Source: Sporosarcina cyprini (GTDB lineage Bacteria > Bacillota > Bacilli > Bacillales_A > Planococcaceae). Taken from it: a stretch of DNA of 64,000 bases. Of this stretch, positions 17,019-25,052 are shown piece after piece; within the stretch, counting starts at the first letter, position 1; every line of letters begins with the position of its first letter. The notes under the pieces were generated by a model that had not been told where the DNA came from, ran no database searches, and saw only the letters and a program-made list of their open reading frames with translations. The stretch spans positions 1 through 64,000 of the forward strand of contig NZ_JAKMHX010000031.1 of assembly GCF_022048975.1 (NCBI RefSeq). Reading direction: 5' to 3'. The position numbers and the translations under genes were made by a program.

Positions 17019-19058
17019 TCAGACTTCTAATGTTTTGAAAAGGAATGAAATGACATCCGTCTGTTCTTCAATGATTTTCGCAGTTGGCTTGCCAAGACCG
17101 TGGCCTGCGTTTTTTTCCACTCGCAGCAAAATCGGATTGTCGCCTTGCTGAACTTCCTGCAATGTGGCAGCGAACTTCTTCGCATGCAACGGTACAACGC
17201 GATCGTCGGTATCTGCAGTTGTGATCAAGGTAGGTGGATATTCGGTGCCTTCTTTCACATTATGCAGCGGCGAATACTTGTACATGTACTCGAATTGTTC
17301 CGCACTTTCCTCGGCATTGCCATAATCGGTCACCCAATAGCGGCCCACCGTGAACTTATGATAGCGGAGCATATCGATGACAGGAACTTGGCAAATAGCT
17401 GCACCATACAGATCAGGACGCTGTGTTATGCATGCAGCTACAAGAAGGCCGCCGTTGCTTCCACCCATGATTGCCAGTTTGCTGACCGATGTGTAGCCGC
17501 TGGCAATTAGCCATTCTGCCGCCGAAATGAAGTCGTCAAACACATTTTGCTTCCGCTCCAGCGTTCCTGCCTTGTACCATTCTTCCCCGAATTCCCCGCC
17601 GCCGCGCAGATTGGCAACTGCATACACGCCGCCTTGCTCAATCCACATGCGCTGTGCTGGAGAAAAGGCTGGCGTCAAACTGACATTGAAACCACCATAA
17701 CCGTAGAGCAGCACTGGGTTTTGACTGTTCAGTTCCAAGCCTTTTCGGTGGGTCAGGAACATCGGAACTTTTGTACCGTCTTTTGATTCGTAGAATACCT
17801 GTGTCGTTTCAAAATTCTCCGTGTCAAACTGGGAAGATTGCCCGAATACCGGGTCCAATGCGCCAGTTGTAAAATCATAGCGGGAGACAGTTGAAGGCGC
17901 GAGATAGGATGTGTAGCCAATATACATGACATCATCCTTCCGCTTGCCCTGTACACCAGAGATTGAAACAAAGTTTGGCAATGGGATCTCTTTGTCCAGG
18001 CTGCCGTCTTTGTGGAATACTTTCAGCTCATAATGCGCATTGTGTAAATAGCAAACGATGAATTGATCATGGATAATAGCTGCAAAATTTAGAACATCCT
18101 CTTGTTCTGGAAGGACATCGATCCAGTTCTCCTTCGCTGGCTGTTCCACATCTATGGCAATAATTTTTTCCTTTGGCGCATCCAGATTAGTGACGAAATA
18201 AAATTTCGTTCCGTCATTGCCAAGGAAATCATACCGAGCGTCGTCATCGGCGAGCAATTTGACGAATTCTCCGTCCTCATCCAACTTTTTATAATAAATA
18301 CGGCTCTTGTTCTCCGTCCCTTTCCAGACATTCAAGATTAGGTAACGATAGTCATCCGAGAAAGATGGGTTGAATGAATGCTCTTTATTGTCACGGTCCT
18401 CAAAAACGAGGATATCCTCTTCCTGCGGAGTCCCGAGCTCATGCCAAAATACTTTGTTATAAAAGCTTTCTTCTTCAGCAGGCACAGTGCCGGGCTCTGG
18501 GAATCGATTGTAATAAAAGCCGGTTCCCTCTTCGTTCCAAGCAATGCTGCTGAATTTGCACCACTTGATTACATCCGGCTCATTATCGCCAGTTTCCAAA
18601 TTACGAATATAGATCTCCTGCCAATCGCTGCCGTTCAAAGAGATACCATAAGCGAGTCGCTTTCCGTCCTTTGTAAACGACAGATTCGTAATGGCTGCAG
18701 TCCCTTCCTCATTCATCGTATTCGGGTCAAGAACAACTTCCAAATCTTCAGATTGCAAGTCGCTTGTCCGATAGAAAACCGCTTGATTTTGGAGACCGTC
18801 ATTTTTATGGAAATAGTAATGCGCTCCCTCTTTTCGTGGAACGGAATACTTCGGAAAGTTCCATACGTTGATGAGTTTTTCCTTCACTTCTTCACGTTTC
18901 GGGTAATTACTCAAATAACTTTGTGTCTTTTCGTTCTGTTCATCCACCCATTGTTTTACTTCTTCATTCTCCGGATTTTCCAGCCAGCGGTATGGATCGG
19001 CAACTAAAGTGCCATGATAATCTTCCACAACCTGCTCTCTTTTTGTCTTGACTGTCAT
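17019..19058 (-). CDS. Prolyl oligopeptidase family (S9A) serine peptidase
   Basis: A 679-residue cytoplasmic peptidase expected to cleave short peptides after proline. The N-terminal part (about 70-400) is the seven-bladed propeller that restricts access, and the C-terminal alpha/beta-hydrolase domain has GGSNGG with the nucleophile near residue 534, the Asp region DTDDRVVPLHAKKF and the His in NAGHGLGKP. The N terminus reads DYHGTLVADPYRWLE, diagnostic of the family. It is monocistronic. Whether it prefers proline or basic residues (oligopeptidase B) is not certain, though the motif set favours prolyl oligopeptidase. Confidence 0.93.
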   Translation of the reverse strand: MTVKTKREQVVEDYHGTLVADPYRWLENPENEEVKQWVDEQNEKTQSYLSNYPKREEVKEKLINVWNFPKYSVPRKEGAHYYFHKNDGLQNQAVFYRTSDLQSEDLEVVLDPNTMNEEGTAAITNLSFTKDGKRLAYGISLNGSDWQEIYIRNLETGDNEPDVIKWCKFSSIAWNEEGTGFYYNRFPEPGTVPAEEESFYNKVFWHELGTPQEEDILVFEDRDNKEHSFNPSFSDDYRYLILNVWKGTENKSRIYYKKLDEDGEFVKLLADDDARYDFLGNDGTKFYFVTNLDAPKEKIIAIDVEQPAKENWIDVLPEQEDVLNFAAIIHDQFIVCYLHNAHYELKVFHKDGSLDKEIPLPNFVSISGVQGKRKDDVMYIGYTSYLAPSTVSRYDFTTGALDPVFGQSSQFDTENFETTQVFYESKDGTKVPMFLTHRKGLELNSQNPVLLYGYGGFNVSLTPAFSPAQRMWIEQGGVYAVANLRGGGEFGEEWYKAGTLERKQNVFDDFISAAEWLIASGYTSVSKLAIMGGSNGGLLVAACITQRPDLYGAAICQVPVIDMLRYHKFTVGRYWVTDYGNAEESAEQFEYMYKYSPLHNVKEGTEYPPTLITTADTDDRVVPLHAKKFAATLQEVQQGDNPILLRVEKNAGHGLGKPTAKIIEEQTDVISFLFKTLEV

Positions 19059-19121
19059 TATTTTTCCCCCTTCGCATCACTTCCCCTTCATTTTACCATA
19101 TTCTTCTGAAGTTTCGAACCA

Positions 19122-19150
19122 CGAAAAAAAGCCGGAAAATTCCCCGGCTT
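19122..19150 (-). terminator. Terminator of the DUF3231 gene
   Basis: AAGCCGG/CCGGCTT stem followed by TTTTTTTCG on the minus strand, just after the stop codon at 19157. Confidence 0.8.
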
Positions 19151-19156
19151 CACTTT

Positions 19157-19663
19157 TTATTGTCCTGATTTGTGCAATGGTGGGGGCGGCATGATCCAGC
19201 CTTTTTCCTTGTTCAAACGGAGCAGTTTGCTACCGAACATCAGCTTGTCCGCATGAAATTTGGCGAACATCATGGCAATATCTTCACGCAAACATTGACC
19301 GATTACTTGGCTGCAGGATACGAGGGCTTGGCCAACGTTAATCGAGATGGCGCCGGCGATTTCAGGATCGGAAAAACGTGCTCCTGCCGGAATGTCATCT
19401 GTATTGGCGACCGCTCTCTCCGGCAATGTTGGAGGCGGGGTCACTCCGTTTTCCTTTAATACTTCCTCGACTTTCCTATTCTGTTCTTTCATTGTTTCAA
19501 CCGAATCTCTTAAGAGTTCTTTCAGTTCTTCATCGCCTGCATGATTAATGAACGCTTCATAGGCGCTGATTAGACCTTTATTCGCACCGACATATGCCCA
19601 GCATCCGATGACTTCGCCGTAATGCATTGGCTCTTCTTTTGGATTTCCACTTAAAATTCCCAT
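19157..19663 (-). CDS. DUF3231-family protein
   Basis: A 168-residue helical protein with the N-terminal pattern MGILSGNPKEEPMHYGEVIGCWAY typical of DUF3231, a ferritin-like helical-bundle family common in Bacillales and of unknown function. The helical half with NHAGDEELKELLRDSVETM is followed by a second with VGQALVSCSQVIGQCLREDIAMMFAKFHADK; the C terminus is Pro-rich. The frame runs 16 codons further upstream, but ATG 19663 follows AAGAGGAGAAATAT and matches the family start. It is divergent from the T-box-controlled serine operon. Confidence 0.85.
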   Translation of the reverse strand: MGILSGNPKEEPMHYGEVIGCWAYVGANKGLISAYEAFINHAGDEELKELLRDSVETMKEQNRKVEEVLKENGVTPPPTLPERAVANTDDIPAGARFSDPEIAGAISINVGQALVSCSQVIGQCLREDIAMMFAKFHADKLMFGSKLLRLNKEKGWIMPPPPLHKSGQ

Positions 19664-19759
19664 ATATTTCTCCTCTTTTCGTTTCATTTTCTCCAATTCT
19701 TTGGTGTCCATGTTATATTGTGTGGGAACTGTGATTTTATTCGCTCCAGAAAAAAAACG

Positions 19760-19788
19760 TTGACAAACTTTTTTTCTTTGAGTAAGAT
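19760..19788 (+). promoter_or_regulatory. SigA-type promoter of the serine operon
   Basis: TTGACA at 19760-19765 and TAAGAT at 19783-19788 are separated by 17 bases and lie about 20 bases before the start of the first T-box. Confidence 0.7.
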
Positions 19789-19808
19789 GTGTTTAATTTA
19801 ATTCACAG

Positions 19809-20063
19809 ATACGATGACGAAGACAAGCGATACATTTTGGGATCTCAAGAGAGCTGATGGGTGGTGAAAATCAGTGGTTCCGTTGTATTAGCAGCACTTC
19901 CGAGTAGGTGGCCTGAACTTTTTTTGCAGTAGGGACACCCGGTCATGCACGTTACGCATGCAACGAAGACTGCCCTAGTGGTAGTGAACAAGGGTGGCAC
20001 CGCGTAAATACAGCTTTTCGCCCCTTGCAATGAATTTTGCAGGGGGTGGAAGGCTTTTTATTT
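19809..20063 (+). promoter_or_regulatory. T-box leader 1, serine specifier (AGC)
   Basis: Contains GATGACGAAGACAAG at its base, the stem I element AGAGAGCTGATGGGTGGTG, the 14-base T-box AGGGTGGCACCGCG at 19991-20004 and a terminator (CCCCTTGCAA/TTGCAGGGGG then TTTTTATTTT, about 20024-20063). The specifier is read as AGC at 19893-19895 in GCAGCACTTCC, a serine codon. Uncharged tRNA-Ser should bind and prevent termination. Confidence 0.9.
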
Positions 20064-20077
20064 TGTCAACACTATAG

Positions 20078-20336
20078 AAAAATGATGGTGATGGAGATAC
20101 GTTCTTCAAGCAGGAATCTACAGAGAGCTGATGGTTGGTGGAAATCAGCGTTTCCCTTGAAGAATAGCACTTCTGAATCGATGGACTGAATTAACAGTAG
20201 GTTCATCCGCTTCATGCACGTTACGCATTAGAGACTGTGCATTTCACAGTGAATTAGGGTGGTACCGCGTCCAGCTTTAGCAGCTTTTCGCCCCTTTACG
20301 TTTCAGCGTAAGGGGCGGAAGGCTTTTTATTTTGTC
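20078..20336 (+). promoter_or_regulatory. T-box leader 2, serine specifier (AGC)
   Basis: A second complete T-box follows the first in the same transcript: AGAGAGCTGATGGTTGGTGG in stem I, specifier AGC at 20166-20168 in the same AGCACTTC context, T-box AGGGTGGTACCGCG at 20256-20269, and a terminator (CGCCCCTTTACG/CGTAAGGGGCG, 20289-20318, then TTTTTATTTT). The aminotransferase ribosome binding site comes right after. Confidence 0.9.
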
Positions 20337-20356
20337 AACTACAAGGAGGAAATGAC

Positions 20357-21514
20357 ATGTTAGCAGATCAAACCATTTTACGAATCCCAGGACCAACTCC
20401 GATTCCGCCAAGTGTGGAACGGGCCATGAATATACCGATGGTCGGCCATCGCAGTTCCGAGACATCTGATTTAATTCGTGCTATTCAACCGAAACTGCAG
20501 CCTATTTTCGGCACAAAGCAAGACGTTGTCATTCTGGCAGGGAGCGGCACGGCAGCTCTTGAAGCCGCTGTTGTCAATGCAGTGCGCCCACTGGATGAAG
20601 TGCTTGTCATTGTTACCGGTGCTTTCGGTGCACGCTTTGTTGATATTTGCGAAGCCTATGGCATCCGAGTTCATCAGCTCCAGGTGGAATGGGGAAAAGC
20701 AGTGGATCCAAAAGAAGTCACTCATTTTCTTGAACAACATAAGGAGATTTCCACTGTTTTCGCGACCTATTGCGAAACATCCACTGGCGTTTTAAATCCA
20801 ATTGATGAATTGGCGAAAGGAATTCGTTCGGTATCTGATGCACTTTTCATCGTAGACGGCGTTTCCTGTGTTGGCGGTGTGCCTGCTAAATTGGATGACT
20901 GGGGCATCGACATTTTGGTGACAGGCTCTCAAAAAGCGCTTATGCTCCCAGCAGGTCTCGCTTTTGTTGCAATGAGCGAGCGAGCATTTGAACGAATTCA
21001 AGCCAACCCGAATCGCGGTTTCTATTTTGATTTAATTAAATATCGAACGAACCTGGAGAAGAATACGACACCTTTTACACCAGCACTCTCCTTACTATTC
21101 GGGCTCAACCAAGCATTAGATTTGCTAGAGAAGGAAGGATTGGAAAATGTCTATCGTCGCCATTCATTGCTGATGGAGATGACAAGGGCAGCATTTAAAG
21201 CTCATCACATTCCGTTACTGACGTCTGATCAAGACGCCTCTCCAACTGTAACAGCCATTCGTCCAGCGGACTTTGATGCGGAGGAATTCAGGAAAGTATT
21301 GAAAAATGACTTCCGCATGTCGATTGCAGGTGGCCAGGGACACTTGAAAGGGGAAATCTTCCGAATCGGCCATATGGGATATTGCTCTCCAGCAGATGTA
21401 ATTCAAACGATCGGACTTGTGGAAATTGCGTTAATGAAAACAGGAAAACAAATTGAATTGGGCAAAGGCGTTGCGGCTGCCCAACAGATCTACTTGGAAA
21501 GGGGAACGAAATAA
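20357..21514 (+). CDS. Class V PLP aminotransferase (alanine-glyoxylate/serine-pyruvate type)
   Basis: A 385-residue PLP enzyme of the class V family that includes alanine-glyoxylate, serine-pyruvate and archaeal-type phosphoserine aminotransferases. The PLP lysine is in DILVTGSQKALMLPAGLAF (about residue 196) and the substrate region reads PGPTPIPPSVERAM and MVGHRSSE near the N terminus. It overlaps serA by one base and is behind two serine T-boxes, so it most likely performs the second step of serine synthesis (3-phosphohydroxypyruvate to phosphoserine) in place of standard SerC. The sequence lacks the usual SerC length and motifs. AAGGAGGAAATGAC precedes the ATG. Confidence 0.85.
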   Translation: MLADQTILRIPGPTPIPPSVERAMNIPMVGHRSSETSDLIRAIQPKLQPIFGTKQDVVILAGSGTAALEAAVVNAVRPLDEVLVIVTGAFGARFVDICEAYGIRVHQLQVEWGKAVDPKEVTHFLEQHKEISTVFATYCETSTGVLNPIDELAKGIRSVSDALFIVDGVSCVGGVPAKLDDWGIDILVTGSQKALMLPAGLAFVAMSERAFERIQANPNRGFYFDLIKYRTNLEKNTTPFTPALSLLFGLNQALDLLEKEGLENVYRRHSLLMEMTRAAFKAHHIPLLTSDQDASPTVTAIRPADFDAEEFRKVLKNDFRMSIAGGQGHLKGEIFRIGHMGYCSPADVIQTIGLVEIALMKTGKQIELGKGVAAAQQIYLERGTK

Positions 21515-23100
21515 TGACATACAGAATTTTAATTGCCGACCCAATTAGCGAGGATGGCTTGCAGCCACTTAGACAAAATGAACAATTCGAAGTGGTGGTC
21601 GATACCGATCGTACCGCTTCCGAATTATTGCAAATGATTCCTGACTTCGATGGACTCATTGTCCGCAGCCAAACACAAGTGACTAGGGAGTTGCTGGAAG
21701 CAGGAAAGCAATTGAAAATCATCGGCCGAGCTGGCGTCGGTGTAGACAACATCGATTTGGATGCCGCCACCGAGAACGGCATGATCGTCGTCAACGCGCC
21801 AGACGGCAATACGAATTCCGCAGCGGAGCATACGATCGCCATGCTGTCGGCTCTCGCTCGGAACATACCTCAAGCCTATCTGTCTTTAAAAAATGGCGTT
21901 TGGGATCGCAAATCGTTTGTCGGTGTGGAATTAAAAAATAAAACGCTTGGCATTATTGGTTTAGGACGCATCGGCATTGAAGTAGCCAATCGTGCAAAAG
22001 GCCAGCGGATGAATGTCATTGCATACGATCCATTTTTAACAGAGGAAAGAGCGACAAAGTTAGGGATAGGTTATGGAACATTGGATGAGGTGTTAGCATG
22101 TGCTGACTTCATCACAATCCATACGCCGTTATTGAAGGAAACTCATCATTTATTAGACGAAAAAGCCTTCGCCAAAATGAAGGATGGTGTACAGCTGATC
22201 AACTGTGCACGAGGCGGGATCATTGATGAGGATGTATTGTACGAAGCCATCGTTTCGGGCAAAGTAGCAGGTGCTGCTCTGGATGTGTTTGAAACCGAGC
22301 CGTTCCTCGATCATAAGCTTTTGACGCTGCCTCAAGTAATTGCGACTCCTCATCTCGGTGCAAGTACGGTGGAAGCACAAGAAAGTGTCGCAGTCGATGT
22401 GAGCCAGGACGTTCTCCGTTATTTTTCCGGCGAACCTGTGAAGAATCCAGTGAATTTGCCTGCTGTACCGAAAGAGGTTTTATCTAAGATCGAACCATTC
22501 TATGGTTTGGCAGAAAAGCTTGGCGTCTTCCTATCGAGAGTATGCGACCAGGCAATTGAGGAAGTGAACATCGCGTATGCAGGAGAACTTGCTACGTATG
22601 ATGTCCGGCCGCTGACGCGCAATATCGTCAAAGGACTATTGAAACGAAATCTCGGCATCCATGTGAATGAAGTAAACGCAAGGCTACATGCAGAACGGCT
22701 CGGCATCCATGTAACTGAACACAAAACGACAGCAACAAAAGGATTTCTACACTTAATTTCCATTGAAATCAAAGCAAAAGGCACATCCCATAAAGTGGCG
22801 GGCACGTTGCTGAATGGACTTGGAGCAAGAATCGTCAAGGTGGAAGACTATGCGGTAGACGTTGTACCAGACGGCCATCTGTTACTCATTAAACATAAAG
22901 ACCAGCCAGGAGCGATCGGACGGGTTGGCACATTGCTGGCTGCTGAAAATATTAACATTGCCACGATGCAAGTCGGGCGTCAAACAATTGGCGGGAACGC
23001 CATTATGATGCTGGCAGTGGATAATCATGTGAAGCCGGATGAAGTAGAACGGCTTGAGTCGTTGGAGGATATATTCGAAGTGAAGGCGATTGATTTGTAA
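21514..23100 (+). CDS. serA: D-3-phosphoglycerate dehydrogenase
   Basis: Oxidises 3-phosphoglycerate to 3-phosphohydroxypyruvate, the first step of serine synthesis. The 528-residue protein is the long type: the substrate/NAD domains (1-315) with GRAGVGVDNID, the NAD motif GLGRIGIEVANR, the catalytic ARGGIIDE region and PHLGASTVEAQ with the active-site His; an intervening allosteric substrate-binding domain (about 320-450); and a C-terminal ACT domain (about 455-528; HKDQPGAIGRVGTLLAAENINIA), the usual site of serine feedback. It is translationally coupled to the aminotransferase. A serB-like phosphatase is not in the operon. Confidence 0.96.
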   Translation: MTYRILIADPISEDGLQPLRQNEQFEVVVDTDRTASELLQMIPDFDGLIVRSQTQVTRELLEAGKQLKIIGRAGVGVDNIDLDAATENGMIVVNAPDGNTNSAAEHTIAMLSALARNIPQAYLSLKNGVWDRKSFVGVELKNKTLGIIGLGRIGIEVANRAKGQRMNVIAYDPFLTEERATKLGIGYGTLDEVLACADFITIHTPLLKETHHLLDEKAFAKMKDGVQLINCARGGIIDEDVLYEAIVSGKVAGAALDVFETEPFLDHKLLTLPQVIATPHLGASTVEAQESVAVDVSQDVLRYFSGEPVKNPVNLPAVPKEVLSKIEPFYGLAEKLGVFLSRVCDQAIEEVNIAYAGELATYDVRPLTRNIVKGLLKRNLGIHVNEVNARLHAERLGIHVTEHKTTATKGFLHLISIEIKAKGTSHKVAGTLLNGLGARIVKVEDYAVDVVPDGHLLLIKHKDQPGAIGRVGTLLAAENINIATMQVGRQTIGGNAIMMLAVDNHVKPDEVERLESLEDIFEVKAIDL

Positions 23101-23221
23101 GAAAAGGTGAGCCCATTGAAGTAACGGGTTCGGTTGATGGGTAAAAATGTGCAATTAACAACGGAAATGACAGGTTAATTAGTTCATATTTCAACAGTGG
23201 AATAGCCATATAAAAACAGCT

Positions 23222-23250
23222 AACAGCACTCAGGAATCTGAGTGCTGTTT
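23222..23250 (+). terminator. Hairpin after serA
   Basis: AACAGCACTCAG/CTGAGTGCTGTT around a four-base loop, about 120 bases after the serA stop. The following T run is short, so termination strength is uncertain. Confidence 0.55.
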
Positions 23251-23301
23251 GGCGTAATTTCCTATTATCCTTATTGCACTAAACTCATTAGCTCAATAAA
23301 T

Positions 23302-23667
23302 TTATTGAAATTTAAAGTCTGTATGAATGTAATAATCTCCATAAAGAGTTCTGCTAGATTCTTTAAAAAACGCTATTTTCACTTCATTTTTACCTATAAG
23401 TGTAATCAGCCCTTCTGGAGGATCTTCAAACTCTATTTCTTGTGCAATCTCTCTCTTACTAGTATTTATTTCTTTAATAATTTTTTCTATCTTTGAGTTG
23501 TCGTTAGATTCTAAGACCATAACTCCATCTATTGTTACTTGAACAGAATTATAATCAGCAATATTCAGTTTGTAGTTTTCAATAAAATCACTATTAGTGC
23601 TACTGTTTGCACAACCTAAAATAAATAAACTAAAAATTAACAGTGTAAAAATAATCAATCGTTTCAT
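23302..23667 (-). CDS. Small predicted lipoprotein, unknown
   Basis: A 121-residue protein with a lipoprotein signal (MKRLIIFTLLIFSLFILGC; lipobox cysteine at 19) followed by a Ser/Asn linker and a small mixed domain with VTIDGVMVLESNDNSKIEKIIKEIN. I do not recognise the family; it is probably anchored on the outer face of the membrane. Its coding sequence is clearly more A+T-rich than the neighbours and uses AAT/ATT/AAA codons heavily, suggesting recent acquisition or weak selection. It has no operon partner. Confidence 0.7.
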   Translation of the reverse strand: MKRLIIFTLLIFSLFILGCANSSTNSDFIENYKLNIADYNSVQVTIDGVMVLESNDNSKIEKIIKEINTSKREIAQEIEFEDPPEGLITLIGKNEVKIAFFKESSRTLYGDYYIHTDFKFQ

Positions 23668-23828
23668 ATAAAAGCATTCCTCTCTCCTTTCTCAATTAGT
23701 CGTAAGAAGCTATTATTGGTTACAAGGTTGTTATAACAACAAAAACGGGGACACCAATTCATATACGAACTGTGTCCCCAAATGCTGTGTTTTTATTGTT
23801 TTCTCCCCATCAACCGGTCCCTTTATCA

Positions 23829-24629
23829 TTAATTTGTTACTGCATTCAATCCGTCAAGAATAAGGAGCAATTTCTCCAAATGATCGATTTCATAGGTGGC
23901 ATGGATGTCAGGATGAGGGGACTTCTCTTCACGATTAATCCACACAGACTTCATGCCGATGCCGTTCGCACCCAGAATATCCGTCATGTGGTTATCCCCA
24001 ACCATGATGCACTCGCTTGGAGTTCGGCCGATTTGATCCAAAACGTATTGGAAAATGGCACGATCCGGCTTACCCTTGCCGACAGCGCCCGAAATAACGA
24101 TGTGATTGAAATAAGGAGCAAGCTCCGGTGTAATCGTCAGCTTCTGCTGCTGTAAGGATGGTGAACCATTCGTAATCAAAACAAGTTCATAGGAACCTTT
24201 TAATTGATCCAGAACTGAGAATGTCTCTTCATACACAAATGGAGAACGAATACGTTCTTCACGGAAACGCTCTGCCAATTTAGCTCCCAGCTCCGTGTCC
24301 TCCACTCCTTCCATCAACAAACCTTTCGTCCATGCTTCCTTCTGATATGTAGGAATCCACTCTTTCATTAATTGAAACATCTCACCCGGATCATCAAATG
24401 TTCCCCATAGCCCTTCAAATGGATTGATGCCAATTTGCTGAGTGAAATCATATGTACGATAGGAAGAATAGAGCTCCCGGGCTGTCTGCCGTACGGAGTT
24501 CTCCAAACGTGCCGGATCGACGTCCGTTACGTCTGCTGCATAGTTACAAGTGTTCTCAAATGCTGTTGCAATACTTTTTTTATCCCACAAAAGTGTATCG
24601 TCTAAATCAAATAATACTGTACGAATCAT
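23829..24629 (-). CDS. HAD-superfamily hydrolase (YjjG/YfnB-like)
   Basis: A 266-residue HAD phosphatase with motif I FDLDDTLLWDKKS (nucleophile Asp at the N terminus), a helical cap (about 20-125), motif II ELVLITNGSPS, the Lys of motif III in GKGKPDRAIF and motif IV MVGDNHMTDILGANGIGM. The layout matches subfamily I members that act on small phosphorylated compounds such as nucleotides; the substrate is unknown. The frame extends 16 codons upstream, but ATG 24629 follows GGAGAGATGGCGG. A role as the missing phosphoserine phosphatase cannot be excluded, since it lies beside the serA operon, but it is transcribed the other way. Confidence 0.88.
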   Translation of the reverse strand: MIRTVLFDLDDTLLWDKKSIATAFENTCNYAADVTDVDPARLENSVRQTARELYSSYRTYDFTQQIGINPFEGLWGTFDDPGEMFQLMKEWIPTYQKEAWTKGLLMEGVEDTELGAKLAERFREERIRSPFVYEETFSVLDQLKGSYELVLITNGSPSLQQQKLTITPELAPYFNHIVISGAVGKGKPDRAIFQYVLDQIGRTPSECIMVGDNHMTDILGANGIGMKSVWINREEKSPHPDIHATYEIDHLEKLLLILDGLNAVTN

Positions 24630-24657
24630 CCGCCATCTCTCCTTTCCTACGATTATA

Positions 24658-24696
24658 CACAAAAACGACCGTTCCATCTTGAATTGGAATGGTCGT
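24658..24696 (-). terminator. Hairpin terminator downstream of the catalase gene region
   Basis: ACGACCGTTCCA/TGGAATGGTCGT with an eight-base loop, followed by GTTTTTG on the minus strand; it would end minus-strand transcription coming from the catalase gene. Confidence 0.65.
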
Positions 24697-24801
24697 TTGG
24701 ATATTATCGATTGCTAATCCAGCATCGTACACTAGCCCGTTTAACCCGGTTGATGGCACATTGGCTCCCTTGAACAAAATTGCTTTTCCCTAGCGGAAGC
24801 A

Positions 24802-24973
24802 CGCATAAGTACTTTGCAGCCGCGCATTAATCTCAGGAGACACGCATAAACACTCGGTACCCGCGCATTAACATCGCAGAGACGCGCATAACCTCTCGAC
24901 ACCCGCGCATTAACATCACAGAGACGCGCATAACCACTCGGCACCCACTCATAAACACTCTGCCACCGCATTA
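24802..24973. repeat. 21-bp-period array with alternating CGCATAA / CGCATTAA cores
   Basis: Nine cores start at 24802, 24823, 24843, 24864, 24885, 24906, 24927, 24948 and 24967, spaced 21, 20, 21, 21, 21, 21, 21 and 19 bases. Cores alternate between CGCATAA and CGCATTAA types, so the true repeat unit is about 42 bases. A minus-strand open frame runs through it and shows a 14-residue repeat, but it lacks a convincing ribosome binding site and the steps of 20 and 19 bases break the frame at both ends. No gene is supported in 24700-25050. Confidence 0.85.
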
Positions 24974-25052
24974 CTTCAGAAGCGACCATCACGATCAACG
25001 ACAGCTGCGCAATCCCACATGGGAGATCATGAGAACCGTCCATCAAAAACAG

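Noticed and set aside
24741..25046. Minus-strand open frame with a 14-residue repeat
   Set aside because: It is the translation of the 42-base repeat, lacks a ribosome binding site, and the steps at the array ends break the frame.
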